From Macrostomum hystrix (taxonomy: Eukaryota > Platyhelminthes > Macrostomidae), in NCBI GenBank assembly GCA_950097015.1, contig CATNEN010000038.1, forward strand, positions 29,790,501 through 29,854,500: a DNA stretch of 64,000 nucleotides, read 5' to 3'. The translations under genes were made by a program, and so were the position numbers. The notes below the pieces were generated by a model that saw only the letters and a program-made list of their open reading frames with translations, had not been told where the DNA came from and ran no database searches. The first letter of the stretch is position 1. Each line of letters opens with the position of its first letter. This document shows, in pieces, positions 13,001 to 28,000 of the stretch.

Positions 13001-16000
13001 TTCGGCGATGACAGAGACGCCAAGCCACTGCTGCCGGTTCCGTTGGAAGCCATGCACAAATCCCTAATAGCCGACAGCAGCCAGATGCGTTGTTGCATTG
13101 TTTCTTCAACTGTAGAAGAACCGGGGCTGAGCACCCGCTGCTGCTGCTGCTGCAACAGAAGCAGCAGTCTCTGGCAAAGCTCTAGAGCTGCTAGCGGGAT
13201 TCTAGACTCGGCGTCAACGCTGCCAGATCCGCCCAGAGACGAAAATGAGTACAGATTGTTAAGCGTGCTAAATAGGCCGCGCTCTCGCAGCTCGCCAACA
13301 GGGTTGGGCCATAGACAGTCCGTATCGGCGGCCGCAGCTGCGGCTGCGGCAGTGGCGGCCGCCTTTAAACAGACCAAGCAATCTGCTAGGGAGTCGCCAG
13401 TTAGGTTGGGCAATTTGAATAGCAGGCTCTGACGAAAATTCACGCCGGCCAAGCGGGGACAACAGTTGCAGGCCAATGAGAGCGCATGCAGGCCGTGAGC
13501 TGGCCTGGTTGTCAGCAGCTTGCCAAGCTGCTCAGCTACCTGATTGTAGAATGGCGACCTGAGAGGTGGCGAGACATAAAGGATTTTGAGAGTCTGATAA
13601 TTTCTGTCTCAGAAGATCACTACACAACTCTAGTATCCCATTAGCAACTCTAGTATCCCATTAGCAACTCCAGTATCCCATTAGCCACTCCAGTATCCCA
13701 TTAGCCACTCCAGTATCCCATTAGCAACTCCAGTATCCCATTAGCAACTCTAGTATCCCATTAGCCACTCTAGTACCCCAATAGCAACTCTAGTATCCCA
13801 TTAGCCAGTCTAGTATCCCATTAGCCACCCCAGAGTCTCATTGTGGACTTACGCGACATTGGCGGCAGCCATCTGACCGAGGCACAGGCCGGCCACCTCA
13901 GCGCACGGAGCAAACACCTCCTTTTTAGGATGCGTCAGTAGGCGAGCCAGAGCTGCTAGCATCGATTGGCTGTCAACGCCGGCCGAGGTGTCGTCATTTT
14001 TCAAATACGGCAGCGCATTGGACAAGTAGGCGCCGTACAGAGACAGCCCGGCTGCCGCAGCCAATGGAGTCTCAGCCTGCTGCAGTAGGTCAAATATGCG
14101 CCTGAAATGAAAATAGTTGAATTAGAAAATAGAAAATAGAAAATAGAAAACAACAAAAATATCTCACCTTCGTATGAATAATAACCAGTTTACCTGATTA
14201 TCAATTTATCTACCACTCTACTTCCCACCTTATCTACCACCCTACTTCTCGCCTTATCTACCACCCTACTTCTCGCCTTATCTAACACGACACTTCTCAC
14301 CTTATCTACCACTCTACTTCTCCTAAAATCTCACATTCTACTTCTCGCCTTATCTCCCCCCAGCAGCTGCTCACCTGTAGGGCACGCGGCTGATCCTGCT
14401 CCTCCAGCTGGCGATGAGGGCCTCCAACAGTCGCAGGTTGTTCTTTAAAATGCGTCTCTCAGGATTGTAGCACAGACCAGTCAGCTTGTCAATCAGCCTC
14501 TCAACTAAGTCGCGATCGCCTAAATCGTCCTGGAGCAGGGAAAGAGAGGTTAAAATAATTGCAGGAGGGCTGTGGGCAATGGCACATCATTTAGTGGCAG
14601 CGAGAAGGCAATTCTGCCCATTTCGCTGACTCCTGAGCACACACGCACACAGATGCTGTACGCAGGCACACACACAGGTGTGTACATCTGCCCTGACTTT
14701 TTCATCGTCAGGTAGTGTACACTCTCACTGTGCCATGTGCAGTAAATTGCATGACAAGCCCCCAAGCCTTCTCTCCGCGGCTGCGCCCCTAAATGAATGT
14801 GGCCTCGCCGCGGAATCGAGCTTAGGGACCTTGGTGCGAGAGGCAAAAGCGTTAGAACACCCCATCATAAAGAGGCAATATAACAAAAGCAAAAGGTTAA
14901 AAAAGACAAGCTGATAAACATCTCAAGCTGCACTTAGAGATGAAAACAACAACAAATGATTTTGAGGAATAGGATTAGTGGGTGGGGATCTAACAAAGGA
15001 GTTTTCACGAAGATAATGATTTTTAAACGGGTAACTAAAAAAATTTTCTTGAAGAAGACTATTTAATTTGAAAAAGATACAGATCGGAGAAACGGGATTT
15101 GAGGGACATAAGTATCAGAGAAAGGGGATCTGAAGAAGATAAGAATCTAAGAAAGGGGATTTGAGAAAGATAGGAATCTGAGAAAGGGGATTTGAGAAAG
15201 ATAAGAATCTAAGAAAGGGGATTTGAGAAAGATAAGAATCTAAGAAAGGGGATTTGAGAAAGATAGGAATCTAAGAAAGGGGATTTGAGAAAGATAGGAA
15301 TCTAAGAAAGGGGATTTGAGAAAGATATGAATCTAAGAAAGGGGATTTGAGAAAGATAGGAATCTAAGAAAGGGGATTTGAGAAAGATAGGAATCTAAGA
15401 AAGGGGATTTGAGAAAGATAGGAATCTAAGAAAGGGGATTTGAGAAAGATAAGAATCTAAGAAAGGGGATTTGAGAAAGATAGGAATCTAAGAAAGGGGA
15501 TTTGAGAAAGATAGGAATCTAAGAAAGGGGATTTGAGAAAGATAGGAATCTAAGAAAGGGGATTTGAGAAAGATAAGAATCTAAGAAAGGGGATTTGAGA
15601 AAGATAGGAATCTAAGAAAGGGGATTTGAGAAAGATATGAATCTAAGAAAGGGGATTTGAGAAAGATAGGAATCTAAGAAAGGGGATTTGAGAAAGATAG
15701 GAATCTAAGAAAGGGGATTTGAGAAAGATAGGAATCTAAGAAAGGGGATTTGAGAAAGATAGGAATCTAAGAAAGGGGATTTGAGAAAGATAAGAATCTG
15801 AGAAAGGGGATTTGAGAAAGATAAGAATCTAAGAAAGGGGATTTGAGAAAGATAGGAATCTAAGAAAGGGGATTTGAGAAAGTAAGGAATCTAAGAAAGG
15901 GGATTTGAGAAAGATAGGAATCTAAGAAAGGGGATTTGAGAAAGATAAGAATCTAAGAAAGGGGATTTGAGAAAGATAAGAATCTAAGAAAGGGGATTTG

Positions 16001-19000
16001 AGAAAGATAGGAATCTAAGAAAGGGGATTTGAGAAAGATAGGAATCTAAGAAAGGGGATTTGAGAAAGATAGGAATCTAAGAAAGGGGATTTGAGAAAGA
16101 TAAGAATCTAAGAAAGGGGATTTGAGAAAGATAAGAATCTAAGAAAGGGGATTTGAGAAAGATATGAATCTAAGAAAGGGGATTTGAGAAAGATAGGAAT
16201 CTAAGAAAGGGGATTTGAGAAAGATAGGAATCTAAGAAAGGGGATTTGAGAAAGATAGGAATCTAAGAAAGGGGATTTGAGAAAGATAAGAATCTGAGAA
16301 AGGGGATTTGAGAAAGATAAGAATCTAAGAATGGGGATTTGAGAAAGATAAGAATCTAAGAAAGGGGATTTGAGAAAGATAGGAATCTAAGAAAGGGGAT
16401 TTGAGAAAGATAGGAATCTAAGAAAGGGGATTTGAGAAAGATAGGAATCTAAGAAAGGGGATTTGAGAAAGATAAGAATCTGAGAAAGGGGATTTGAGAA
16501 AGATAAGAATCTAAGAATGGGGATTTGAGAAAGATAAGAATCTAAGAAAGGGGATTTGAGAAAGATAGGAATCTAAGAAAGGGGATTTGAGAAAGATAGG
16601 AATCTTAGAAAGGGGATTTGAGAAATATCAGGGTCTGAGAAAGGTGATTTGAAGAAGATACGAATCTGAGAAAGGGGATTAAAAGAAGATGTGAGTCTGA
16701 GAAAGGGGATTTGAGGAATATAAGGATCTGAGAAAGGGGATTTTCGGTGGACTGTGATTTTGACAGCGAATGTAGAAAGATTTTTTAAGGGATTCAAGTT
16801 CTCGCCTCTGGAATGGCCGTACCAGACCAGGCTACGCAATAGTACACAATGTCCACCAGTAGGGTGTGGAATCCTGGTCCGCCGTTTCGTTCAGCCAGAA
16901 CGAACTGGCACAAAACACGCAGCCAAAAGTGCGCATAGGGTCGAAAGATCTCCTGACAATTAATGACCAGCTTGACTAGAAATATTCTAACATTCGGATG
17001 CGTCTCAGTAGACTGATTGGCGTTGAGCTTCTGTAAAATATTCTGCATCCATTTGGGCATCTGGCTGGGTTTGACTCCGTCCGGCAGTTGCGGTATAAGA
17101 CCGATTTGTTTCATGTGCCTCAGCAGAGCTACTAGAGTAGGCATGCACGGATGCTCGTTGACACAGTCCGACTCAAGCTCAACCAGGTAGCGAAGATGCT
17201 GCTGCTGCTGCTGCTGCTGCTGAATAGTTGATCTCCGTCTATGTTGGGCAGAAAACGAAGACATCGACAGGGAAGATGCTCCGCTAACGGATAAATCGGC
17301 TGTGACTAATCTGTCGAATTGGCTGACATCTGATGCCAGGCTGGTGTCGGCTAGAAATTGAGAAGCGACAAACTGTAGGGAGCTGCTAGCTCCGGGTGTT
17401 ACGGTGGACGACTGCGGCCAAGGACCATCGTCCGCTGAGGCCGCTGATGTCTCGGTAGATCCCGACGTGGATGGCAGTCGCATTGAGACCAGATACTGCT
17501 TGCGACTGGCGCTTTGCTGGGGAATTTATGTTTGGGATTTTTTTACATGTTGGTTCTTTTTCCCAATCGAATCTTAATATTAATATACTTTTTACCTTTT
17601 ATCACACCTTAAAAAGCTAGGGATTCACACAATTTTATCTTATCTACAAATCTAGGGATAAATTCTCATCAATTGTACCGATAAATTTAGGGATTTTTAT
17701 ACCATTTAGAAACCTAGAGATTTTTATCCCATTTAGAAATCTAGGGATTTTTATCCCATTAAAAATCTAGGGATTTTAAATTATATTTAGAAATCTAGGG
17801 ATTCTTTATACCATTTAGAAATCTAGGGATTTTTATACCATTTAGAAACATAGAGATTTTATCCTACTTACAAATATAGGGATTATTATCCTATTTAGAA
17901 ATCTAGGGATTTTTATTCTATTTAGAAATCTAGGGATTTTTATACCATTTAGAAACATAGAGATTTTTTATCCCATTTAGAAACATAGAGATTTTATCCT
18001 ACTTACAAATATAGGGATTATTATCCTATTTAGAAATCTAGGGATTTTTATTCTATTTAGAAATCTAGGGATTTTTTGTATATTTAGAAATCTAGGGATT
18101 TTTATACCATTTAGAAATCTAGAGATTTTTATCCCATTTAGAAATCTAGGGATTTTTATCCCCTTTAGAAATCTAGGGATTTTCATCCCATCTAGCAATG
18201 TAGGGATTTTTGCTCACCGCTAATAGAAATCAAGTGATAATTTCCCATTTATCCCATCTCGAAAGAAAGAGATTATTTTTTACTCGGTTAGATCTTTCAA
18301 TTCCCACTAAAATGCCAACTCACCTCAATCTGCACAGGCAGCTGGTAGTCCACATCAACCGGTACAATATTGTCAAAGATAAACTTCCGCTTAGCAGGAT
18401 TCTCTGTGAAGGGCGGCAGGTAGCTGCGCTCCTTGTCAGACACGGCTTTCACGCAGTGCACCAGCAGATTGTAGGCCTCGCACTGCATTAGGCGGGCCGA
18501 ATGTTGACATCGCGGAAAACTCTGAGTCACCAACTCGTAGCATTGACTATATGGAGAGTGGTTTGTTGAGTTTAGTTTGGCAAAGTAGAATATGTATAGG
18601 GGAGATAGGAAGGGCAGAAAAACTTGGGAAATGGGAGATCTGGAAAACTGGCGAGATGGGAAATTGGGAAACCAATTAGAATATGGGAGATGAGGAGCGG
18701 AGGGAACAGGGGAGGTGGGAGATGAGTAGCGGAGGGAACAGGGGAGGTGGGAGATGAGGAGCGGAGGGAACAGGGGAGGTGGGAGATGAGGAGCGGAGGG
18801 AACAGGGGAGGTGAGAGATGAGGAGCGAAGGGAACAGGGGAGGTGGGAGATGAGTAGCGGAGGGAACAGGGGAGGTGGGAGATGAGGAGCGGAGGGAACA
18901 GGGGAGATGGGAGATGAGGAGCGGAGGGAACAGAGGAGGTGGGAGATGAGGAGCTGAGGGAATCAGTGATATGATAAGATAGTAGGGTCACTCACACGGA

Positions 19001-22000
19001 CACCCAGTTGTGCAGGGTCCTATCCGGGTCCTTCTGGCCAGCAGGTTGGGCCAGATAGAAGCGCTTGAAAGCGTCGCCCAGACGTGGCAGGTTCAGTTCG
19101 GCGGCGCTGCAGCCCATGTACAGGCAGGACAGTACTCGGCAGCAGCCCCTAGCCAATAGGAGGATCTCTTCAGTGTCCGACTCGCTAAAGCCGGCTAGAG
19201 ATTGTTGAGCAGCCAGCAGGCGAGCCAGACAGAATTGCAGACAATCTCCCGTGGCAACAAAGTCTAGCAGTACGGAGCTGTGGCACTGGGTCAGCAGCGG
19301 TGCCAGCACTCTACCAACTAGTTGTTCGCGATGAAAACCTGTAGGAGACACGGATAAGTCCCATCGGGTCAGATTTCGTAAGCTGCGTACTACCTGTTCA
19401 GTCCATGGACTGGGGGGACGGCACACCCACCCTCAATTAGCCCCAGCTAATGCAGGTACCCATTTAACAGCTGGATGAAAATTTAAGCAATGCAGAGTTA
19501 AGTGTCTTGCTAAATGGACAAAAATTGTTCCAGCGAAGTTGGGAATCGAAACCCCGACCTTAAAGGCGTGTGACCGACGCTCTAACCACTAGGCTACACA
19601 CCTTGATCCTTGGCATTTCGTTTCTTCGACTGACGCGAATTGTAAGGCAAGCCTCTAAGCATTTTCTATTAATAAAAAGTATATAACCTACCCTCGGATT
19701 CGAACTCGAGACCTACTAAACTTTGCCAGCTAGGCAAAAATAATAATAATTGCAGGGAGGCTATGGGCCATGATACATCAGTTGGTGACACTAGACACGC
19801 AGCCAGCGAGAAGGCAATTCTCCCCATTTCGTTGACTCCTGGGCACACGCTCACACAGGTGTGTACATCTGCCCTGACTTTCTCATCGTAAGGCAGTCTA
19901 CACTCTCACTGTTCCTTGGAGGTTGGGCCTCAATGGCGTAAAGTGCACGACAAGCTCCCAAGCCTTCTCTACGTGGCAGCGTCCCAAAAATGAATGTGGC
20001 CTAGCCGCGGAATCGAGCTTAGGCACCTTGGTGCGAGAGGCAAACGGGCGTAAACCAATAAATGCAAAAAATACAAAAATCAAGGCGTCACCAGTGAAGC
20101 CGCCACTGCCGGAGTCTCCGCAGAACAGTCGCCAAGGCCAGGAGATGAAATCGCGACAGCGTTGAATTGGAATCTTGCCAAGTAATCGATTTAGGCACTG
20201 TTGAAATTCAGTCTCAAGGGCGTGCTGCGGTTCTTTACAGACTAGAATAGCCAGTACCTCCAGAACTAGTGGATGCTCGCTGATTTCCTGAGCTAGGAGC
20301 AGCTGAAGTTGATTAGGCGTGCGTGTGGTTTCTCATCAATCAAAAATATAACTGGAAGAATCGGAATCAGAGAAATGGCAGTTGAAGATTTTCTTAATCG
20401 AGAAAAAAGTATTTAAAAATCTGATTATTGGACGACTTGAAAAAAATACAGAAATGGAATCGCGAAATTAATGATCAACAAAAATAGAACCGTAGAATTC
20501 GATATCGAAGAATATGCTGTTGTATAATCGAGAATCGGCAGAAACTGAATCGTAGAATCTAAATCGAAGAAAATGAAATCGACGGAAATAGAATCGAAGA
20601 ATACGGATTTAAAGGAAATGGAATCGAAGAATACGGAATCAAAGGCAATGGAATCGAAGAATCTGCAATCGAAGGAAATGGAATCGAAGAAAATGGAATC
20701 GTAGAATCTGGAATCGAAGGAAATGGAATCGTAAAATCTGGAATCGAAGGAAATGGAATCGTAGAATCTGGAATCGAAGAATCTGGAATCGTAGAATCTG
20801 CAATCAAAGAAAATGGCATCGAAGAATCTGGAATCGAAGGAAATGGAGTCGTAGAATTTTAAATCGAAGAATCTGGAATCGAAGGAAATGGAGTCGTAGA
20901 ATTTTAAATCGAAGAATCTGGAATCGAAGGAAATGGAGTCGTAGAATTTTAAATCGAAGAATCTGGAATCGAAGGAAATGGAGTCGTAGAATTTTAAATC
21001 GAAGAATCTGGAATCGAAGGAAATGGAGTCGTAGAATTTTAAATCGAAGGAAATGGAATCGGAGAATTTTAAATCGAAGAAAATGGAATCGAAGAATCTG
21101 GAATCGTAGAATCTGGAATCGTATAATCTGGAATCGAAGGAAATGGAATCGTAGAATAAGGAATCGAAGAATCTAGAATCGTAGAATCTGGAATCGTAGA
21201 ATTAGGAATCCAAGAAAATGGAATCGTAGAATCTGGAATCGAAGGAAATGGAATCGTAAAATCTGGAATCGAAGAATCTGTAATCGAAGGAAATGGACTC
21301 GTCGCAGAGGGAATCGACTCACCGCTCTAAACGCTCTCACATACTGGCAATAGGCGTGTGAATTAACGCTCAATTGATTTGAGCAGCGCATTAGTACCGT
21401 CTCTGAGCACAAAAGTTTGAGTTGGCTGCTTAAACGTTGAGCACGCTCATCAGACGGATTGCGGCACATGTAACCTAGCAGGGCTAAGCCGTTAACCTGA
21501 GAAGTTGAACAGTTTTGTTTGGCCGTGTAAGAATTCAGTTTAATGAAAACGCATTTGAGTCAATGATAAAATGAGAACAAACTGATAAAGTCACTTACAA
21601 TCAAATCGAAGTTAACACGAGAATCCAGCACACAGATGAATATGTCAAACACTTGCTCATTTGACTTCACCAGCTGAAGAGGAGAATTAAAATTAATTAG
21701 TTTACTGTATCAATGAGCTGTGCTTCTCTTCTATGAGCTGTGCTTCTCTTCTATGAACTGTGCTTCTCTTCTATGAGCTGTGCTTCTCTTCTATGAGCTG
21801 TGCTTCTCTTCTATGAGCTGTGCTTCTCTCTATGAGCTGTGCTTCTCTTCTATGAGCTGTGCTTCTCTTCTATGAGCTGTGCTTCTCTTCTATGAGCTGT
21901 GCTTCTCTTCTATGAGCTTTTCTTGTAGTATAAGCTATTCTTACCATATACACAGTATTGTGCTTTACTAGTTAATAATGGTATCTAATATTATAATTAT

Positions 22001-25000
22001 TATTACATTGGGTCAGATATGCAGCAGAAAGCACAGCCGTAGCTATTGCACAGCGCTTCTTAAGGCTACAACCCCTTACTGGGCTACAACCCATTACTAG
22101 GCTACAACCCATTACTAGGCTACAACCCCTTACTGGGCTACAACCCCTTACTAGGCTACAACCCCTTACTGGGCTACAACCCCTTACTAGGCTACAACCC
22201 ATTACTAGGCTACAACCCCTTACTAGGCTACAACCCCTTACTAGGCTACAACCCCTTACTGGGCTACAACCCCTTACTAGGCTACAACCCATTACTAGGC
22301 TACAACCCCTTACTAGGCTACAACCCCTTACTATGCTACAACCCCTTACTGGGCTACAACCCCTTACTAGGCTACAACCCCTTACTGGGCTACAACCCCT
22401 TACTGGGCTACAACCCCTTACTAGGCTACAACCCCTTACTAGGCTACAACCCCTTACTGGGCTACAACCCCTTACTAGGCTACAACCCCTTACTGGGCTA
22501 CAACCCCTTACTGGGCTACAACCCCTTACTAGGCTACAACCCCTTACTAGGCTACAACCCCTTACTGGGCTACAACCCCTTACTAGGCTACAACCCCTTA
22601 CTGGGCTACAACCCCTTACTAGGCTACAACCCCTTACTAGGCTACAACCCCTTACTGGGCTACAACCCCTTACTGGGCTACAACCCATTACTAGGCTACA
22701 ACCCATTACTAGGCTACAACCCCTTACTGGGCTACAACCCCTTACTAGGCTACAACCCATTACTAGGCTACAACCCCTTACTAGGCTACAACCCCTTACT
22801 AGGCTACAACCCCTTACTGGGCTACAACCCCTTACTAGGCTACAACCCATTACTAGGCTACAACCCCTTACTAGGCTACAACCCCTTACTATGCTACAAC
22901 CCCTTACTGGGCTACAACCCCTTACTAGGCTACAACCCCTTACTGGGCTTCAACCCCTTACTGGGCTACAACCCCTTACTAGGCTACAACCCCTTACTAG
23001 GCTACAACCCCTTACTGGGCTACAACCCCTTACTAGGCTACAACCCCTTACTGGGCTACAACCCCTTACTGGGCTACAACCCCTTACTAGGCTACAACCC
23101 CTTACTAGGCTACAACCCCTTACTGGGCTACAACCCCTTACTAGGCTACAACCCCTTACTGGGCTACAACCCCTTACTAGGCTACAACCCATTACTAGGC
23201 TACAACCCCTTACTAGGCTACAACCCCTTACTAGGCTACAACCCCTTACTGGGCTACAACCCCTTACTAGGCTACAACCCATTACTAGGCTACAACCCCT
23301 TACTAGGCTACAACCCCTTACTAGGCTACAACCCCTTACTAGGCTACAACCCCTTACTGGGCTACAACCCCTTACTAGGCTACAACCCCTTACTGGGCTA
23401 CAACCCCTTACTGGGCTACAACCCCTTACTAGGCTACAACCCCTTACTAGGCTACAACCCCTTACTGGGCTACAACCCCTTACTAGGCTACAACCCCTTA
23501 CTGGGCTACAACCCCTTACTGGGCTACAACCCCTTACTAGGCTACAACCCCTTACTGGGCTACAACCCCTTACTAGGCTACAACCCCTTACTAGGCTACA
23601 ACCCCTTACTAGGCTACAACTCCTTACTGGGCTACAACCCCTTGCTGGGCTACAACCCCTTACTGGGCTACAACCCCTTACTAGGCAATAAACCCTTACT
23701 GGGCTACAAACCCTTACTGGGCTACAAACCCTTACTGGGCTACAACCCCTTACTGGGCTACAACCCCTTACTGGGCTACAACCGCTTACTGGGCTACAAC
23801 CCCTTACTAGGCTACAACCCCTTACTGGGCTACAACCCCTTACTAGGCTACAACCCCTTACTAGGCTACAACCCCTTACTGGGCTACAACCCCTTACTAG
23901 GCTACAACCCCTTACTGGGCTACAACCCCTTACTGGGCTACAACCCCTTACTAGGCTACAACCCCTTACTGGGCTACAACCCCTTACTAGGCTACAACCC
24001 CTTACTAGGCTACAACCCCTTACTAGGCTACAACTCCTTACTGGGCTACAACCCCTTGCTGGGCTACAACCCCTTACTGGGCTACAACCCCTTACTAGGC
24101 AATAAACCCTTACTGGGCTACAAACCCTTACTGGGCTACAACCCCTTACTAGGCAATAAACCCTTACTAGGCTACAACCCCTTACTAGGCTACAACCCCT
24201 TACTGGGCTACAACCCCTTGCTGGGCAACAACCCCTTACTGGGCTACAACCCCTTACTAGGCAATAAACCCTTACTGGGCTACAACCCCTTACTGGGCTA
24301 CAACCCCTTACTGGGCTACAACCCCTTACTAGGCTACAACCCCTTACTAGGCTACAACCCCTTACTGGGCTACAACCCCTTACTGGGCTACAACCCCTTA
24401 CTAGGCTACAACCCCTTACTGGGCTACAACCCCTTACTAGGCTACAACCCCTTACTGGGCTACAACCCCTTGCTGGGCAACAACCCTTTACTGGGCTACA
24501 ACCCCTTACTAGGCAATAAACCCTTACTGGGCTACAACCCCTTACTAGGCTACAACCCCTTACTGGGCTACAACCCCTTACTGAGTTACAACCCTTTACT
24601 GGGCTACAACCCCTTACTGGGCTACAACCCCTTACTGGGCTACAACCCCTTACTGGGCTACAACCCCTTACTGGGCTACAACCCCTTACTGGGCTACAAC
24701 CCCTTACTGGGCTACAACCCCTTACTAGGCTATAAACCCTTACTGGGCTACAACCGCTTACTGGGCTACAACCCCTTACTGGGCTACAACCCCTTACTGG
24801 GCTATAAACCCTCTACTTCTTATATAGAAGGCAGAAAGCTTACATCGGCATCCACAATGAGCAGGTTGGTTAGAATGTTCAACACGCTGAATCTACAATC
24901 GTCATTGCCAAAGTCCCAGAGTCGTTGGACTATACTCCAGTGCGCTAGTATGTGACCAGCTAGCTGCTTAGGCGAGTTGGTCGTGCTGAAAGAGTTCAAA

Positions 25001-28000
25001 TTAGTAATTGAATTCTGGTTTTTTAATTTTTGTAATACATTGGAGCTACGAAGATAAGTAATACTTGAGATAAGCTACTCAAACGATCTCTAGGATAAGC
25101 TACTCAAACGATCCCTAGGATAAGCTACTCAAACGATCCCTAGGATAAGCTACTCAAACGATCTCTAGGATAAGCTACTCAAACGATCCCTAGGAAAAGC
25201 TACTCAAACGATCCCTAAGATAAGCTACTCAACGATCTCTAAGATAAGCTACTCAAACGATCCCTAGGATAAGCTACTCAAACGATCCCTAGGATAAGCT
25301 ACTCAAACGATCCCTAGGATAAGCTACTCAAACGATCCCTAGGATAAGCTACTCAAACGATCCCTAGAATAATCTACTTAAACGATATCTAGGATAAGCT
25401 ATATTATACTCAAACGATCCCTAGGATAAGCTACCCAAACGATCCCTAGGATAAGCTACTCAAACGATCTCTAGGATAAGCTACTCAAACGATCTCTAGG
25501 ATAAGCTACTCAAACGCTATCTAGGATAAGCTACTCAAACGATATCTAGGATAAGCTACTCAAACGATCTCTAGGATAAGCTACTCAAACGATCCCTAGG
25601 ATAAGCTACTCAAACGATCTCTAGGATAAGCTACTCAAACGATCTCTAGGATAAGCTACTCAAATGATCCCTAGGATAAGCTACTCAAACGATCCCTAGG
25701 ATAAGCTACCCAAACGATCCCTAGGATAAGCTACTCAAACGATCCCTAGGATAAGCTACTTAAACGATCCCGAGGAAAAGCTACTCAAACGATCCCTAGG
25801 ATAAGCTACTCAAACGATCTCTAGGATAAGCTACTCAAACGATCCCTAGAATAATCTGCTTAAACGATATCTAGGATAAGCTATATTATACTCAAACGAT
25901 CCCTAGGATAAGCTACTTAAACGATCCCTAGGATAAGCTACTTAAACGATCCCTAGGATAAGCTACTCAAACGATCCCTAGAATAATCTACTTAAACGAT
26001 ATCTAGGATAAGCTATATTATACTCAAACGATCCTTAGGATAAGCTACTCAAACGATCCCTAGGATAAGCTACTCAAACGATATCTAGGATAAGCTACTC
26101 AAACGATCCCTAGGATAAGCTACTTAAACGATATCTAGGATAAGCTACTCAAACGATCCCTAGGATAAGCTACTCAAACGATCCCTAGGATAAGCTACTC
26201 AAACGATCCCTAGGATAAGCTACTTAAACGATATCTAGGATAAGCTACTCAAACGATCCCTAGGATAAGCTACTCAAACGATCCCTAGGATAAGCTACTC
26301 AAACGATCCCTAGGATAAGCTACTCAAACGATCCCTAGGATAAGCTACTCAAACGATCCCTAGGATAAGCTACTCAAACGATCTCTAGGATAAGCTACTC
26401 AAACGATCCCTAGGATAAGCTACTCAAACGATCTCTAGGATAAGCTACTCAAACGATCCCTAGGATAAGCTACTCAAACGATCCCTAGGATAAGCTAGTC
26501 AAACGATCTCTAGGATAAACTACTCAAACGATCCCTAGGATAAGCTACTTAAAGATATCTAGGATAAGCTATATTATACTCAAACGATCCCTAGGATAAG
26601 CTACTCAAACGATCCCTAGGATAAGCTACTCAAACGATCCCTAGGATAAGCTACTCAAACGATCCCTAGGATAAGCTACTCAAACGCTATCTAGGATAAG
26701 CTACTCAAACGATATCTAGGATAAGCTACTCAAACGATCTCTAGGATAAGCTACTCAAACGATCCCTAGGATAAGCTACTCAAACGATCTCTAGGATAAG
26801 CTACTCAAACGATCTCTAGGATAAGCTACTCAAATGATCCCTAGGATAAGCTACTCAAACGATCCCTAGGATAAGCTACCCAAACGATCCCTAGGATAAG
26901 CTACTCAAACGATCCCTAGGATAAGCTACTTAAACGATCCCGAGGATAAGCTACTCAAACGATAACTAGGATAAGCTACTCAAACGATCTCTAGGATAAG
27001 CTACTCAAACGATCCCTAGAATAATCTGCTTAAACGATATCTAGAATAAGCTATATTATACTCAAACGATCCTTAGGATAAGCTACTTAAACGATCCCTA
27101 GGATAAGCTACTCAAACGATATCTAGGATAAGCTACTCAAACGATCCCTAGGATAAGCTACTTAAACGATATCTAGGATAAGCTACTCAAACGATCCCTA
27201 GGATAAGCTACTCAAACGATCCCTAGGATAAGCTAGTCAAACGATCTCTAGGATAAACTACTCAAACGATCCCTAGGATAAGCTACTTAAAGATTTCTAG
27301 GATAAGCTATATTATACTCAAACGATCCCTAGGATAAGCTACTCAAACGATCCCTAGGATAAGCTACTCAAACGATCCCTAGGATAAGCTACTCAAACGA
27401 TCCCTAGGATAAGCTACTCAAACGATCCCTAGGATAAGCTACTCAAACGATCCCTAGGATAAGCTACTCAAACGATCTCTAGGATAAGCTACTCAAACGA
27501 TCCCTAGGATAAGCTACTCAAACGATCCCTAGGATAAGCTAGTCAAACGATCTCTAGGATAAACTACTCAAACGATCCCTAGGATAAGCTACTTAAAGAT
27601 ATCTAGGATAAGCTATATTATACTCAAACGATCCCTAGGATAAGCTACTCAAACGATCCCTAGGATAAGCTACTCAAACGATCCCTAGGATAAGCTACTC
27701 AAACGATCCCTAGGATAAGCTACTCAAACGCTATCTAGGATAAGCTACTCAAACGATATCTAGGATAAGCTACTCAAACGATCTCTAGGATAAGCTACTC
27801 AAACGATCCCTAGGATAAGCTACTCAAACGATCTCTAGGATAAGCTACTCAAACGATCTCTAGGATAAGCTACTCAAATGATCCCTAGGATAAGCTACTC
27901 AAACGATCCCTAGGATAAGCTACCCAAACGATCCCTAGGATAAGCTACTCAAACGATCCCTAGGATAAGCTACTTAAACGATCCCGAGGATAAGCTACTC

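Noticed and set aside
14550-14914. Small frames on both strands around 14700
   Set aside because: They lie wholly in a family B SINE, and similar frames recur in the other copies.
22333-24955. Long open frames of LQPLTR and LGYNPL repeats
   Set aside because: They are read-through of the stop-free 18-bp minisatellite inside a PRKDC intron, open on both strands, with no start or splice support.
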